Origin: Clusia tigrina
Taxonomy: Eukaryota > Arthropoda > Insecta > Diptera > Clusiidae
DNA length: 64,000 nucleotides
NCBI GenBank assembly: GCA_920105625.2
Contig: OV050030.1
Coordinates: forward strand, 68,291,807 to 68,355,806
Reading direction: 5' to 3'
In this document: positions 46,248 through 58,332 of the stretch, piece after piece
Layout: each line of letters begins with the position of its first letter
Position numbering within the stretch: the first letter of the stretch is position 1
Program-made: the position numbers and the translations under genes
The notes under the pieces: generated by a model
The model's database searches: none
What the model was told of the DNA's origin: nothing
Seen by the model: the letters and a program-made list of their open reading frames with translations, nothing else

Positions 46248-48308
46248 TTTTCAGTTCATTAAAAATATTTGATTTTTTAAGCTGCCAAAATATTTGTTTG
46301 GTTTTTATTTTATATTATTATTACATTTATTAAATAACTTTATATTTTTGTAAATAATTTGTTACTAATATATAAATCATATTGGGCTTCTTTCATAAAC
46401 TGTATATATAAATGGACTATTTTACGAGATATACATATATATACACTCAATCAATTGAATCATTTCTACTCTATGTAGTCGTAAGTCAATATGATAGAGC
46501 AGTTTTTCATGGAACATGCTGTTCCTTAAATAGTTTTGTGAAAAGTCATAGGCTTTATTAGATTATGTAGTCCAGTCAATCAATAACAATCGATTCAGGG
46601 ATATTAGAAATGAACCAAATTGGTTAAATGGTAAGAGCCATTTACTAATATATATCCGATTATTTCTTAACTATTGAGCAGCATAAAAACTTTCAAAATA
46701 AATAATAGTAATAAATAATATGAGAGTAGGTCAGTAGTCGTCAATTCAGTAGTCCGAAATAGCTATTAGATCCGCCAAAAATGTTTAAATAATTCTCCTT
46801 CTGACAATTATTACGGTGACATACACAGATACACATTTGCATCCACCGTGAGCAACTTGTCTGCCAATAAATTCGAAGAGAAATAATCTTAAAGTAATAA
46901 ATAATAGATACAAAAACAAAATTAAAAGATTTAAATGCATTTTATAGTAATTGAGCAATAACTGCTGTTTGGTAAGATATATTCAGCTGGCAATACTAGC
47001 CGGTAGCCAAACGACCTTTAAAAAGTAAGAGACTTTTTTATAAAGCTCGGATCCAATGATGCTGATTGTGTATTCATTATTATTTTTTATTATTTCTGCT
47101 GCAGTGTGGAATATTCATCATTTATTTTATTTTGTTGTTGCATTGCTTTGAGGTGTTAATGAATTTAACGGACAGCCATTATTGTTGTTAATATAATTGT
47201 GTTCAAATGTTGAAGCATCAACAAAGGCAGTGTTGTGTTATTTCTTAAACTAGCAAAAGAAAATTTAGCAAATCCACAAACAATACCAAAATCAAAAAAT
47301 GAAGGAATTTATAGTTTAGGCTTATTATAAAAATTATACAAATTTGTATATATGTATGCATTTTTATGACTTTTTAGCCAAAAGACTCGATAAAATAATT
47401 CTAGCTTTTTTATATGAAGAGGTTTATATTGTTTTTCAGTGTTTTTAGAAATTATGATGTGACTGCTGGAAATAGAAATGATGTGGAATTAATGGTTATA
47501 ATCGAAACATAATATCGAGATTACTGGCAGAATTAGCTTGTTAAAACTGTTGCAAAATTTTTTCCATGTTTGCAGGATTCTTTTGACATATTTAATTACA
47601 TTACAAACATTATATAGCCTGATAGCATTGATACATACATAGTTGCACAATTTAATCATATTTTCAATTCCAACTAATTGATTCAGAGCTTCTATTAATT
47701 TATATCTTTAGTTGAAACAATTATGTGTGCTGGGTATTCTCTTTCGTGATAATTATAAAATATAAATATTTGGATTCCCACAATTTTAAAGCTATAACTT
47801 TAAAAATTCTACAGCTATGAGAATTCGATGCACTATTTTTAAAATATATTTATAAAATATTGAGGGAAACCTGATACAATGAGTAACGGATAAAAAGTTT
47901 GGTAGAAAAACGTATTTTTCATGACTTGAGCAAAGCAGCCACCTCCAATTTTACTCAATAGACAACACCCTGTATAGATAAATTATGTACATTTAAATAC
48001 GATATTGCAAATAATTTCATGAAACACGTTCATTATTCAGAAAGGAAAGATATTTACAAGCTATAAAAAGCGATAATAAACAGAAACCTGTATTGTATAC
48101 GTATACTAAGAGGCATATCAACACATATGCTTAATTAAGTATTTATCGCTTATGGAGAAAATATTGACAAAAATAATATGTACATATGTATATTAAATAG
48201 AAGTCGGTCTCCATCGTATTTCAATAAGAATGTTAGTCTTGTTGCCGTGGAGTTCTCCTCGCGTCCATGAAACTATTATTTATTTATTTATTCATACTTG
48301 TGTTAATA

Positions 48309-50548
48309 CAGTAGACACTCGAATAATGCAACCTTCGGTAATTGCAACTACTCGGTTATTGCAACTGGCAAATTATTTACATTGCAGACTTTGTAATTGC
48401 AACTTTCAGAAATAGCAGACTCGATAAATGCAACTTTCTTCAAATAAATATTGTTTTTTTTTTTAACGTAGAATTTTGTTCTCTGATCTCTGTTTTGTGA
48501 TTCTTTTTCTGCTTGACAACAACCGTTAAATCTGTGGATACATATGTACATATGTATGTACATATGTATGGATTTAAATTTTTGTGTATTCATTGCTTTT
48601 TTTTTGTTAATGGTATTTTTTCCTATTTGGGTCCTCGTTGTCCGTTTCATTTCATTTGGAACAATTCGTGATTTCGCTAACATCTCGCAATGCCGGTCGT
48701 TAAAACAATTGAGAGATTAATAATTAGAGAAAAAATAGATACTCTGGACAAGTTGAAAAAAGGCCATACGGTAAAATTTATTTGTGAAAAATACAAAATA
48801 AATAAATCTACTGCTTGCCCATTAAGCAGAGCGAAAATAAATTAAGAAAATTTATTGAAAACACCGAGTGTGGACCTGGAAAACGATGCACGTTGAAAAT
48901 TTCCGGATTTCCAAAAATGGAATATCGCTTATATAGGTTGTCTTTAAAACAAAGATCACGGAACGTCCCAGTTTCAGGTGATATTTTGCGTGCAAAGGCA
49001 TGTGACCTCCATAACATAATCAAAGAAAAGCCTGGTGGGTTTAACGCCAGTCAAGGCTGGCTGATAAATTTAAAAAAACGACACGGCATTCGATTATTGA
49101 AAATCTGTGGCGAAAAATTATCGAACAAAACGCACCTAGTAGACCCCTTTGTAGAAAAATCTAAAAAAACAATCGAAGAGCTCGGATTAACACGGAACCA
49201 AATTTACAACGCGGACGAATCCGGTCTATTCTTTCGACTTTTACCAGACAAAACACTTGAGTGCCAAAGAAGCAATTGCCCCTGGCCGCAAAACTTCTAA
49301 GGAAAGAGTAACATTTTTACCTTGCACATACGCAACTGGTCTCCACAAACTCAAGTTGATGGTCATAGGTAAATCCGCTACTCCACGAGCTTTCAAAAAT
49401 TTCTGTAATAATCCAGTTCTATATAAAAGCAGTAGAAATGCTTGGATGACATCTTCAATTTTTGAACAATGTTTTAAGAACACATTTGTTCCTGAGGTAA
49501 GTGGGACATTTAATACAAATCTCATTGACTTTGTATGTAAGGCATATCTATGTTTATCAACTTTAGGTAAGGCAGTTTTTGAACTCTAAAGGATTACCGC
49601 AAAAGGCGTTACTGCTTCTAGAACTGGCATTGTCTACTGGTATTGTCACCCAAAAGACGGTCAATTTAAAAGCGACGATGGAAACATAGTAACGATGTGT
49701 CTTCCACCGAATTGCACTGCTCTACTTCAGCCGCTGGAACAAAATGTTATCAACTTGATAAAGCTTAATTATAAAAAAGGTCTACTCGAAGATCTGCTAG
49801 CAACTGAAGTGAGAGATTTTGATACAATGCTCAAGGCATTCGATTTGAGAAAAGCGGTACGTCTGTTAGCTTACGCATGGGAAAAGGTACCGACGTCGAC
49901 AATCGAAAAGTCCTGGAATATTTTGTTCGCAGACCCTAATAATAAATGGACTAATGCAGATAACTTGCCATTGAGCAGGTTAAGAGATGAAATAATTCGG
50001 GAGAACTCAACGATTTTATCCATAGCAGGACTTCTACAAATAATGCAGCCTGAACAAACGTTTTCTCACAGTGATGTCCATGAATGGGTGAGCGAGCTAC
50101 CTGAGATTTCTCATGATCTAAGTGACGGAAATGAAACATCAGACAATGAAATTGTTGATGAGAATGTTGCGGAAGAACAGGACGTCTGCATTAAAACAGA
50201 GGACGCCATTAAATCCATAAATACCACCATTCAATGGGCTGAAGAAAATAATATTTGCTTAAGTCAAATTTTAACTTTGCAGGAAATAAAAGAAGCTGCT
50301 ATGGCAAAGAAGTTAAAATCAAAACCAAAACAAACACAAATTTATAATTATTTTCAAAAACTATAAACATTTGATATGTATTATTATGTAAAAAATATTT
50401 TAAAAGAAATAAAAATTGAAGTATGAATTGGAAATTTATTGTTTCTGACTTCTTTTTTATGATTTATTTATAGACTCGATTATTGCAACTTTTCGGTAAT
50501 TGCAACCGCCCTGATTTCTATTCGGTTGCAATAATCGAGTGTGTACTG
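48309..50548 (+). mobile_element. Tigger/pogo-like DNA transposon, complete ends
   Basis: 2,240 bp with terminal inverted repeats of about 25 bp: CAGTAGACACTCGAATAATG on the left and, reverse-complemented, CAGTACACACTCGATTATTG on the right. A TA target duplication lies at 48,307-48,308 and 50,549-50,550. The motif TTCGGT(A/T)ATTGCAAC recurs several times near both ends (48,333-48,420 and 50,470-50,535), a subterminal pattern likely bound by the transposase. It encodes a CENP-B-like transposase on the plus strand. Confidence 0.95.
48690..50366 (+). pseudogene. Tigger/Jerky-type transposase (CENP-B-like DDE), frameshifted
   Basis: Start at the ATG 48,690 (MPVVKTIERLIIREK); a psq-type helix-turn-helix lies at about 48,690-48,810. 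A frameshift near 48,813 leads to the next piece (to 49,300) with the Tc5/CENP-B-type second DNA-binding domain (VSGDILRAKACDLH, FNASQGWLINLKKRHGI) and the DDE start YNADESGLFF (49,205-49,234, first Asp). Another shift near 49,260 gives RVTFLPCTYATGLHKLKLMVIGKS. The second catalytic LLLDN is changed to LLLEL near 49,605. The last piece (49,695-50,366) starts with LPPNCTALLQPLEQNVI and ends in a basic tail. Full length but inactive. Confidence 0.93.
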
Positions 50549-50622
50549 TATTAAAATTTTAATACAATAAGACTTACAGCTATGACATCTATGGTCTTAA
50601 GCTAGTTAATTTTATATATATG

Positions 50623-51700
50623 TTAGATTTCTTTATAGGTGTTAGAGTACTTAAGGTAATTTATCAGCATCTTTAAGTCTTTATCGTTAGGGTTGTTAAG
50701 TAGGGTAGTAGAAGTAGATGTTAAAGTATGTACAATTGTTTAATATGTGTTCGACGTTCATGTTGGGTAGGTTGCAGAATTTGCATATGATGTTTGTTTT
50801 ATTGATAATGTATTCATTGGTCAGTTTTGTGTGTCCAAGTCGGAGTCGTACGAGTTTTATTGAGTCTTGCCTGTTTATGTTGGTGTTATTAACGGTTTTA
50901 AAATGTTCATAGATAGGTATTTTTGATTTATTAATTTTTTTGTACCAGTCATTAGTAGTTTGGAATAGATCTTTGGCTTTTTTCCGGTAAATGGTTTTTA
51001 TGAATTTTAGGATGTCTGATGATAAGATATTTTGTGTAGTCTTTAGTGGGGCACATGTGGCATTTTTGGCAATTTTGTCCGCTAATTCGTTGCCTTTTAT
51101 ATTGACATGTCCGGGGATCCAAATGAGTCTGATTGTGGATTTATGCTTGATTAATATGTTTTTTATATCGTCTATGTTATGGTTGCTGTTTACTGGGTTA
51201 GTAATTGCGTCTAAGACTGAGAGAGAATCTGAGCAGATCGCGATTTTCTTTCTCTTTGTGTTTGCGTATTTAGTCGTTTCATGAATGGCTATTAGCTCAG
51301 CTCCAAAACTTGTGCTGTAATGTGGTAGGTGTGCTGTTTGAATGGTTTTGTTTTCTTCCACGATACTATAGCCTGTAAGGAGTATATAGACTTAAAGGAG
51401 TATAGCTCTGCTTTTAATTTAAGAAAGTTCTGTATATAGATTTCATTTGGTGTATTATTTTGTTTATGTTGTCGTAGGTCAGTATTGACTGAGTTATGAG
51501 GAAGTTGCCAGCTAGGAAATACTAAATATTTCTTGTGTACTTTTGTGATTATGGGTACTTCAATGTTTTGGGCGGTCTTAATCACTTTATTTATTGTGGA
51601 TGGTACTTGTTGGAGTTTTTTAGATTTAAGGATTTGGGCACATAGGGTTGGGATTGGGGAGTGGTCGTTGATTATAACTGATTTAATAAGCTTAGAGGTG
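50623..51700 (-). pseudogene. I-clade ORF2: RT thumb region, RNase H and C-terminus
   Basis: RNase H motifs in the open 221-codon piece 51,361-50,696: SFGAELIAIHE (catalytic Glu), ICSDSLSVLDAI (Asp), and GNELADKIAK (last Asp), with HVNIKG before it. C-terminal CKFCNLPNMNVEHILNNC is the zinc-like tail. A one-base shift near 50,705 restores the expected end at a stop at 50,623-50,625. The first Asp block (YSIVEENKTI side) and the RT thumb lie upstream of a frameshift near 51,370, in the open piece 51,585-51,292. Confidence 0.9.
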
Positions 51701-53166
51701 ATTAGGTCCCAGGCAAAGGATATTGGTGTAATTTTAGCTTCATACAGGAGGTTGGGTACAGGGGTTGATCTTAATGCACCTAGTGCAATCCTCGTAGCGG
51801 AATTTATGGTAGTGTTTAATTTATTTATGGTTGATTTTGGTGCATACCCAAATAAGTAAAGACCATAGTTAATTTTAGATAAGAGGAGGGATTTTGTTAT
51901 TGAAATTAGTGATGCTGTATTGCAGTTGAATTTTTTGCTTGAAAGGCATTTGATTATATTGAGTAGATTGATTAATGAGTCTATTAATTGATTAATATGT
52001 GTTTCCCATCGATATCTTTTGTTCAGTGTAATCCCAAGTATCTTTAAATTGTCAACTTTTTATGTTGTTGCATATGATATTTGAGGAGCAATTGGGTTTT
52101 CTACAGATGTGATTTTGCTTGCATTTTTGTAGCGATAATGCAGCTCCTGAATATGCGCACCAATCCGAAATTTTGTTGTAGATGGGATCGAAATTGTAGG
52201 GGGTGTTTTTGTTTCTATTTAGTTTTTTAATTAGTAAGTAGTCATCAGCGAATGCGAGAAAGTCAATTTCTTTGTGGAATGATAAGGTGTTGCTTAGCTT
52301 GTTATAGGCTATCAGAAATAGGATTACGTAGAGGGGGGAACCTTGGGGAATGCCATTTTGGAGAGAAAAGCTTTGAGAAAATTGGGATTCGATTTTTACT
52401 TTGCTGTTCCTATTTGTCATATAGTTTTTTATATAATTATAAATGTTGGGGCCTATTTTCCACAAGTTAAGTTGATCTAAAATAGCATGTACTCCAATTT
52501 TATCAAATGCTTTAGCAAAATCCAGTGAGATGAGGGATATGTGTTTTTTGTAAGAGAGGGAATGGGTGATCTGATGATCAAGGTAAACCAGAAAATCAGA
52601 CATTGATTTCCCTTTTTTGAATCCTAATTGATGGCTATTGAGAAGTTTGTTATTTGATACAAACCACCAAAGCCTGTTGGCAATGATTTTATCTAGTACT
52701 TTGGAGCGTTAAGTGAGATTGGACGATATGATGTTAACATGGTTTTGTCTGAGTTATGTTTAGGTATAGGGATAATGAGACTATTTTTATACATTTGAGG
52801 GATAAAACCAGAAAATATTTTATTATATAAGTCAGTAAGTCGACTTTTTACTGCAAAGGGTAGGTGTTTAATCATTGGGTAGGCTATTCGATCTATTCCG
52901 GGAGTTTTGCCTTTTAGTTGGTTTATTGCCATGTTTAGTTCGATTAGATTGATTTTATTGTCAATAATTAAGGCTGATTTGCTCGGACTAGGTAACCTAC
53001 TTCTGGATAGGGAGTTTTGTTTGTTTAAAAGGAAGGTAGGAGAGAATGAATTATCGTGTGCTTCTTTGGACCATGTTTCTGCAAGTGTATTGGCTATTAT
53101 GGAGTTATTTGTGATCGAATTTTGGTTAGGTTGGGGTAAGCTAATTGAATGGATTGGGGTATAGGT
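51701..53166 (-). pseudogene. I-clade ORF2: reverse transcriptase
   Basis: RT domain. LKGKTPGIDRIAYPMIK (about 52,918-52,868) and SLIIPIPKH…SYRPISLNAPKY (to 52,693) are the first blocks. After a frameshift at about 52,690-52,610 come LISLDFAKAFDKIG (52,530-52,489), with the first catalytic Asp, then NGIPQGSPL (about 52,353-52,327) and FLAFADDYLLIKK (about 52,253-52,215), with the catalytic ADD. Downstream, another frame shift near 52,060 leads into the thumb. One TAA near 53,167 separates it from the endonuclease in the same frame. Confidence 0.93.
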
Positions 53167-54269
53167 TTAAAGCCCACAGAATGTGCGAATTGTTGACCAA
53201 TTTTTTCCTGAAGGTGTAAAAGGATTGATGATTGAGGTGAAGTTAAGTATTGAGGTTGATTTAGATAATTTTATTTCGCGCTTAAGTATCGCGTTTGTTT
53301 TCTTGAATTTTATGATATTATCTAGTGATATGTTTCTGGTTAGGCTATTTCGAAGTTTGTTTCTTTCTTTTTTTAAGTCTTCTAATTTATTGTTCCACCA
53401 GGGGACTGTTGTTCTTCGCTTAGGTCTAGATTGAGGAATGGATTCGTTAGCGCTTTGAATTATTATTTTTTGAATATTAGCAGTTTCTTTGTTTATGTTT
53501 ATACTAACAGCTCTTTTTTCAGATATGTGATTAGCTAGTATGCTGAATTTGTCCCAATTCGCTTTGCCTAAATTGAATCTAGGTCTACTTGTAGTTGGAA
53601 TTGTTGTGAGATTGGGGAAGAGGGATATGAGGATAGGAAAGTGATCACTACCGCATAGATCGGATTCTATTTGCCAGTTGGTTTCTATTGCTAGGATAGG
53701 AGATGCAAGTGTAAGATCAATATGAGTTAGAGTGTTATGCGTTGTGAAGTGGGTTGGGGTGCCGTTGTTTAGGAGAGTCAGTGCCGATTGTGTGATAAAT
53801 TTATCGATTTTTTTGCCTTTAGCATTGTTGTAATTAGAACCCCAACTGGTGTGCCAGCTATTGAAGTCACCTGTGATCATGTGTGGTGATTGTGAGTTGT
53901 CAAAAAGATCGTGAAGATCTTTGACTTTGAAAGATTTTGTGGGTGGTAGGTATATTGAGCTAAGTAGGATTTTTGTTTTGAAAAAATAAAAATATTGACT
54001 ATGTCAAAACTGTTTGTAGGAAAGTTGGTTGTGCTGTGTTGTATTGAATTATGTATGAGTGGGGCTGTGCCGCCAAATGAATTTTGTGGGTGTAGAGATG
54101 TGTATAATTGGTAGTTAATGGGAGTAGGTATTATTTTGTCGTCTTTTAGGTGTGTTTCTTGTAGGGTAATGATTTGTGGTTTATGTTTTTTTAATAATAT
54201 TACTAGTTCATTATAATTGTTTTTGTAGCCTTTGATATTCCATTGAATAATTTTTAAAGATGCTGTCAT
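53167..54269 (-). pseudogene. I-clade ORF2: apurinic-like endonuclease
   Basis: Start ATG at 54,269; IIQWNIKGYKNNYNELVILL and IITLQETHLKD (catalytic Glu) open the domain. A frameshift near 53,890 is followed by MITGDFNSWHTSWGS (53,880-53,836, D-x-N), THIDLTLAS and LCGSDHFPILI (about 53,665-53,635, SDH). A basic linker to RT follows. The reading frame is intact apart from that shift. Confidence 0.93.
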
Positions 54270-54903
54270 TACTATCAGATTTACCGAGTTCTTGCAGATA
54301 TTTATATATGTTAAATTATTTAAACAAATGGAAGAGTATTAAGTTGTTCCATTGTCAGGCTCAGAGCTGATTTCTTGTGTGTTACGTTTATTGATTTGTT
54401 GTTGTCTGGACTGTTTCAGTTTTTCAAGGTTTTTTAGGTGTGTGAGTGTAAATTGAGAGAGTTCTGGTGAAGAAGTTTTATGATTTTCTGGAGAGAGATT
54501 GTTTTGGGGACAGTTTGGTTTAGTGTGAGCGGAATTGTTGTTTGTAAGAGAGCTTGTTGTTGGTATATTGAGTTTTTGAGTGTTTTCTATGTTGTTAGAT
54601 TTGGGTGAATTGTATTTTTGCGTTATATATGTTTGAAGAGTGTCAGTTTTGTTAAAAGTTTTGTTGTTGGTTTGATTTTTTTTCAGATGTGGAAATTACT
54701 GTATTCTTGTCAATGATAGTGTTATTTATTGTTGCTGTTGTAGTTGTTTGTATTGTTTTGTTTTCTCTATTGAAGCTTTTGTTTTTAATGGCAACTGCTT
54801 CTTCTAATTTTTCGGTTAATGTATGATTCGTATTAATGTTTGTGTTGGATTCGTTAACTGAGTAACTGTAATGCTTCTCGGAAAGTGCATTTCTTAATTG
54901 TAT
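54270..54903 (-). other. Inter-ORF or ORF1 C-terminal region of the I-clade element
   Basis: Between the zinc-knuckle region and the ORF2 start. Low complexity on the minus strand, rich in Asn, Thr and Lys codons, with stops. Probably the disordered ORF1 C-terminus, now out of frame. Confidence 0.45.
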
Positions 54904-55717
54904 TTACTTTGAGAATTTCTTGTCGTTTTTTGTAAGTTGGGCAGTTTTTGTTGTTTGAACGATGCTCTTGTCTGCAGTTAATGCATTCGACTTTTGTGCA
55001 GGGAGTTGGGTCGTGTTCAGCTGTTGAACACACGAAACATTTCTTTTCATTTTTGCAGTGTTTTTTGTATGCCCAATTAAGAAACAGTTTTTACATTGCA
55101 TTGGTGATGGAATGTAAGGTTCGACCTTGACTTTGACCCACGCAACCTCTACTTCGTGTAGAATATCGTAGGTGTTGAAGGAGAGAATGTAGAGAGGGGT
55201 GTTTATTATTTTCCCGTCTTTTAATTTAGTTATTTTTTTGCATTCCGGAACTTGTTGTGTTTTTAAACCTTGGACAATTTCCATTTCAGTTAAATGTACA
55301 AGATGCTCAGAATATATGACTCCTTTCGATATATTTAAGGTCGGGTGCAATGAAACTTCAATGTTACATAGGTTTGAGAGCTTGTTTGCTGTTAGGAAGC
55401 GATTTGCTTGTTGTTCATTTTTTGTCAGAATTAATAGGTGTCCTTCTCTGGTAAAAGTTGTTTGTAAAGGTTGTACAGTAGTTATACTTTCTAATGCTTT
55501 GGCCACTGTAAAAATGTTAAACGACCGAATAGGTTTTACTTCGTCAGTGTTTTTTAGTAAAATGAATTTAGGGCAAACTTTATTTGTCACTTTTTTTACT
55601 GTTTTAATGATTGGAAAGTCATGATTATTTTTTAGGTTAAATTTTCATTTTTTTTGGACTTTCGTCTAGAATGGAGAAGTAGTTTTGGTCTCCTCCATCA
55701 GGATCGGATGCCATCAT
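54904..55717 (-). pseudogene. I-clade ORF1 (gag-like, three zinc knuckles)
   Basis: RNA-binding ORF1. The likely true start is the ATG at 55,717 (MMASDPDGGDQNYFSILDES), with a small indel in an A-run near 55,650. The open 228-codon piece begins at 55,590. The N-terminal part resembles an RNA-recognition-like fold by its pattern only. The zinc knuckles start at CKNCFLIGHTK (about 55,105-55,070). A one-base insertion in an A-run near 55,066 moves the rest out of frame; in the shifted frame CFVCSTAEHDPTPC and CINCRQEHRSNNKNC complete three CCHC-type knuckles. ORF1 is therefore only lightly damaged. Confidence 0.85.
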
Positions 55718-56820
55718 GGCTCGGTGCACGTTCAAATTTTAGTTGTGAGAACAAGTTTTCTGCTGAGTATATTTTAATACTGTTAAAAAAAAAATGTATT
55801 AGCACTTGCACGAGAAATAAGTCGACCGTACTCTAAGAGAGATGATTGGTAACTGAAAACTATTATTATTTTTGTTACTAGTACTCATTGCCCCAAACCT
55901 ATAGAAACAGATATAATTAGTATGTAATATAGTAATAATAAAAAAAAAATTCTTATAAAGCATGCCATGGATTATTATTATTCATGTTGGGCAATCAAAC
56001 GTCGAATATTCCAGTGTGGTGCTAAGATGATTTCTAAACTTAAACTTTAACTGCTATCTTACTCGTAGTACAGTAATTTTCTCTATATTTTTAAATTAAA
56101 AGCCACTTTGTACCTAAATATGTACAAGTTTATCAAATAATGTTAAAATAAAATTGAATAAAGTCACATTTGATCCAACCGAACTAGTAGTTTTTAAATT
56201 AGACACTCTTCTTGTAATAAATGGGAAAAAAAGGTGTGATAGAGACTCAAGCATGTTAGACTGCTGGTTGTAACTATTTACAATTGGCCAGTATGTATTC
56301 TCTGCGCATATTTATTAAAAGACTTATAGTAAATAAGTAAATTAAAAATGTGCAGTTACAGGAAATACATGGAGTGTTTATTTTGCTCATCACTCAATTC
56401 GATTTAGATTTATCGTTTCTATTTATATATAAAAAAAAAAATATAGATTTAGAATAATAAATAATAATTCGGATTTATGTTCTAAATGTAGTATTCAGAT
56501 ATTTTTTATAGCTTCATATTTATAATTTATTATTATTATAGTTTGGAATTATGTAATATGTGTAAGTTTATTATATTTCAATGTACAAACTAAGCGCATG
56601 AGCACGTTTTCAAAAATATTACTCATCATTAATAGCTGTTAGAAAAATGTATTTTCAAACATTGATTTGATCTCATCAATGCATCAATGCATTAATATTT
56701 AATAAGTGATTTTCAAACTCAAATGATTTTATTATTTGAATGGGATACTAATCGGTAGTTATATAGGTCAGTGAGTGTATATGAAATGCAACTGATGAAA
56801 TCTGATAAGTTCTTTAAATC
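55718..56820. other. AT-rich spacer
   Basis: Includes the presumed short 5' UTR of the I-clade element just above 55,717. Beyond that no gene, repeat or transposon motif is recognised. Confidence 0.45.
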
Positions 56821-56824
56821 ATAA

Positions 56825-56951
56825 TAAATGAGTAAAGAAGTCTGAAGCCGGATTAGACCGACTACGAAATACCCTTTACCTTTCCCTGTGCGTGGAAGTT
56901 TCACAATGGGGATGTTTTTTCATAAATCATTATTAGGGGCAGATCTACGGA
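56825..56951. repeat. Interspersed repeat fragment, copy 1
   Basis: TAAAGAAGTCTGAAGCCGGA through …ATCATTATTAGGGGCAGATCTACGG matches 58,333-58,452 at about 85 percent by eye. It is cut off at 56,951 where the 3' end of a non-LTR element begins, suggesting that element inserted into this repeat. Confidence 0.85.
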
Positions 56952-57840
56952 AACACTCGGTACGGTACCTTTTTCCGAAGGGAGGCCAAATCTTAAGAAA
57001 GATACGAGGGGGTACTTACCACCCAAGAGTGTGAGATTTTAACTCACTAAAACTACCTTCCTAATCTAATAGTTACGGTAAGCCAACAATGGCCTGATAG
57101 CGATTTAAGAAGGGCAATAAACAGATATCCAGAAAGTGAACTGCTCACGATTTGAAAGAAAAGCTATTTTTGTTTTCAACATATTGGATTCATTCAAACA
57201 AATCATCGCCGACACTAAATTGAAATCGTAAAACGCACTCCGAAACGGACACACAACCTAAATAGTTTCGATCACAAGGATGGAGATACAAGGGAACGAA
57301 ATTCCTTTGTTCTTCTTAAAGCAGCATTATAGTTGAGAATGCCAAGCTAAAAACGATTTCTTATTTCGCCACTCAAGAGGCTGAACAAAAAATATGCATT
57401 AATCATTGTTCAATGGTTTTTAAGAGATGGGAGACGAATAAGTCTAAGACGACTCAAATTAGATAGATGTTGAAAATTGGAGTTCCATGTAAAAGAATAT
57501 AGGCAAAACAATAAAAGCCGCTTTTGAACTGATTTAATAGCATCAGAGTAACAGGTATATCCAGGACAACAAACAACATTTGTGTATTCATGTGCGTACC
57601 TAGGAAGTGTCCAGTAGCTTCGTAATAAAGGGGTCTTTAATCTCCTTTACTCAAGGTTTTAGGAAGCTTAGAGTTAAAGCAGCTTTGTTAACTACAGTTG
57701 CAACGTTTTTACCAAAAGTGAGGTTTTAGTCAAAGTCGCACATATGATTAACATTGATTGATTAACAATGAAGTAAACATGAGCACATTGGGTTGATCTG
57801 GAAAAACACATACGAGTATGTTTGCATTTCCTGTAGTTTA
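56952..57840 (-). pseudogene. Non-LTR family X, copy 2: ORF2 C-terminus and 3' tail
   Basis: Minus strand. LLRSYWTLPRYAHEYTNVV (about 57,628-57,572) and SVQKRLLLFCLYSFTW (about 57,525-57,478) are the post-RT region typical of CR1/Jockey-type LINEs. FVPLYLHPCDRNYLG (about 57,301-57,257) parallels TPLYIHPCNRNYLDF in copy 1 at 33.2 kb. The 3' UTR ends CTTCGGAAAAA at about 56,965, as in copy 1. Frames are broken. Confidence 0.82.
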
Positions 57841-58332
57841 GTTGCATATAAATTATGCACTAGTCACCAAGGACATTTAAATCACCTTGAAGTACCTGCG
57901 ATTCATTTGGGTTATTAAATGAATGAAAAATTTGTACATCAACAAGCACAAGAATGTTCCAATGGGATATACGCGAAGGAAAGTGGTTTATAAAAATTTA
58001 AATAGTAGCCTGGTAATAATTTTTGGTTAATTGTGGGCGTGGCTGTAGTATAAGAATCCCCATATTTTGCACACACACAATTATGGTCACAATGTACCAT
58101 CAATACAAGCATAGTTTTTTTTTTAACATTTCATTATTTATTGAATATTCTAAAAGTAAGAACTAACAATAAGTAAAAAAAAAATCTTACTTAGCTACAT
58201 TTTATATAGCCAATGCTTAAGGTAAAAAAATTTAATAAACTATATAATGCACTATAGGTAAAAGACTAATGTATAAAGTTCATGATAAATCCATTTTAAA
58301 TTAAAGTAAAAAAAATTTTATTTAATTAAAAC
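57841..58332. other. Spacer with one GTGGGCGTGGC unit
   Basis: No gene. Around 58,010-58,100 is a diverged unit of the array that follows (GTGGGCGTGGC at 58,033 and CCCCATATTTTGCACACACAC after it). Confidence 0.6.

Larger units (their letters stand above)
43641..48270. other. Region without recognised transposon sequence
   Basis: About 4.6 kb of AT-rich DNA in which I recognise no transposon domain, the longest such stretch in the window. It contains two exon-like candidates (separate entries), a (TA)n tract at 46,000-46,060 and scattered short open frames without motifs. If a host gene is present here, it is probably mostly intron. Confidence 0.4.
48275..55717 (-). mobile_element. I-clade non-LTR retrotransposon, nearly complete, split by a Tigger element
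   Basis: On the minus strand: ORF1 with zinc knuckles, ORF2 with endonuclease, RT and RNase H, then a 3' UTR interrupted by the Tigger insertion (48,309-50,548). Beyond it lies an (AAAT)n tail at 48,275-48,292, the kind of simple-repeat tail used by I-type elements. RNase H after RT places it with I rather than Jockey. Only a handful of frameshifts and stops break it, so it is among the best preserved LINEs in the window. Without the Tigger it is about 5.2 kb. Confidence 0.9.
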
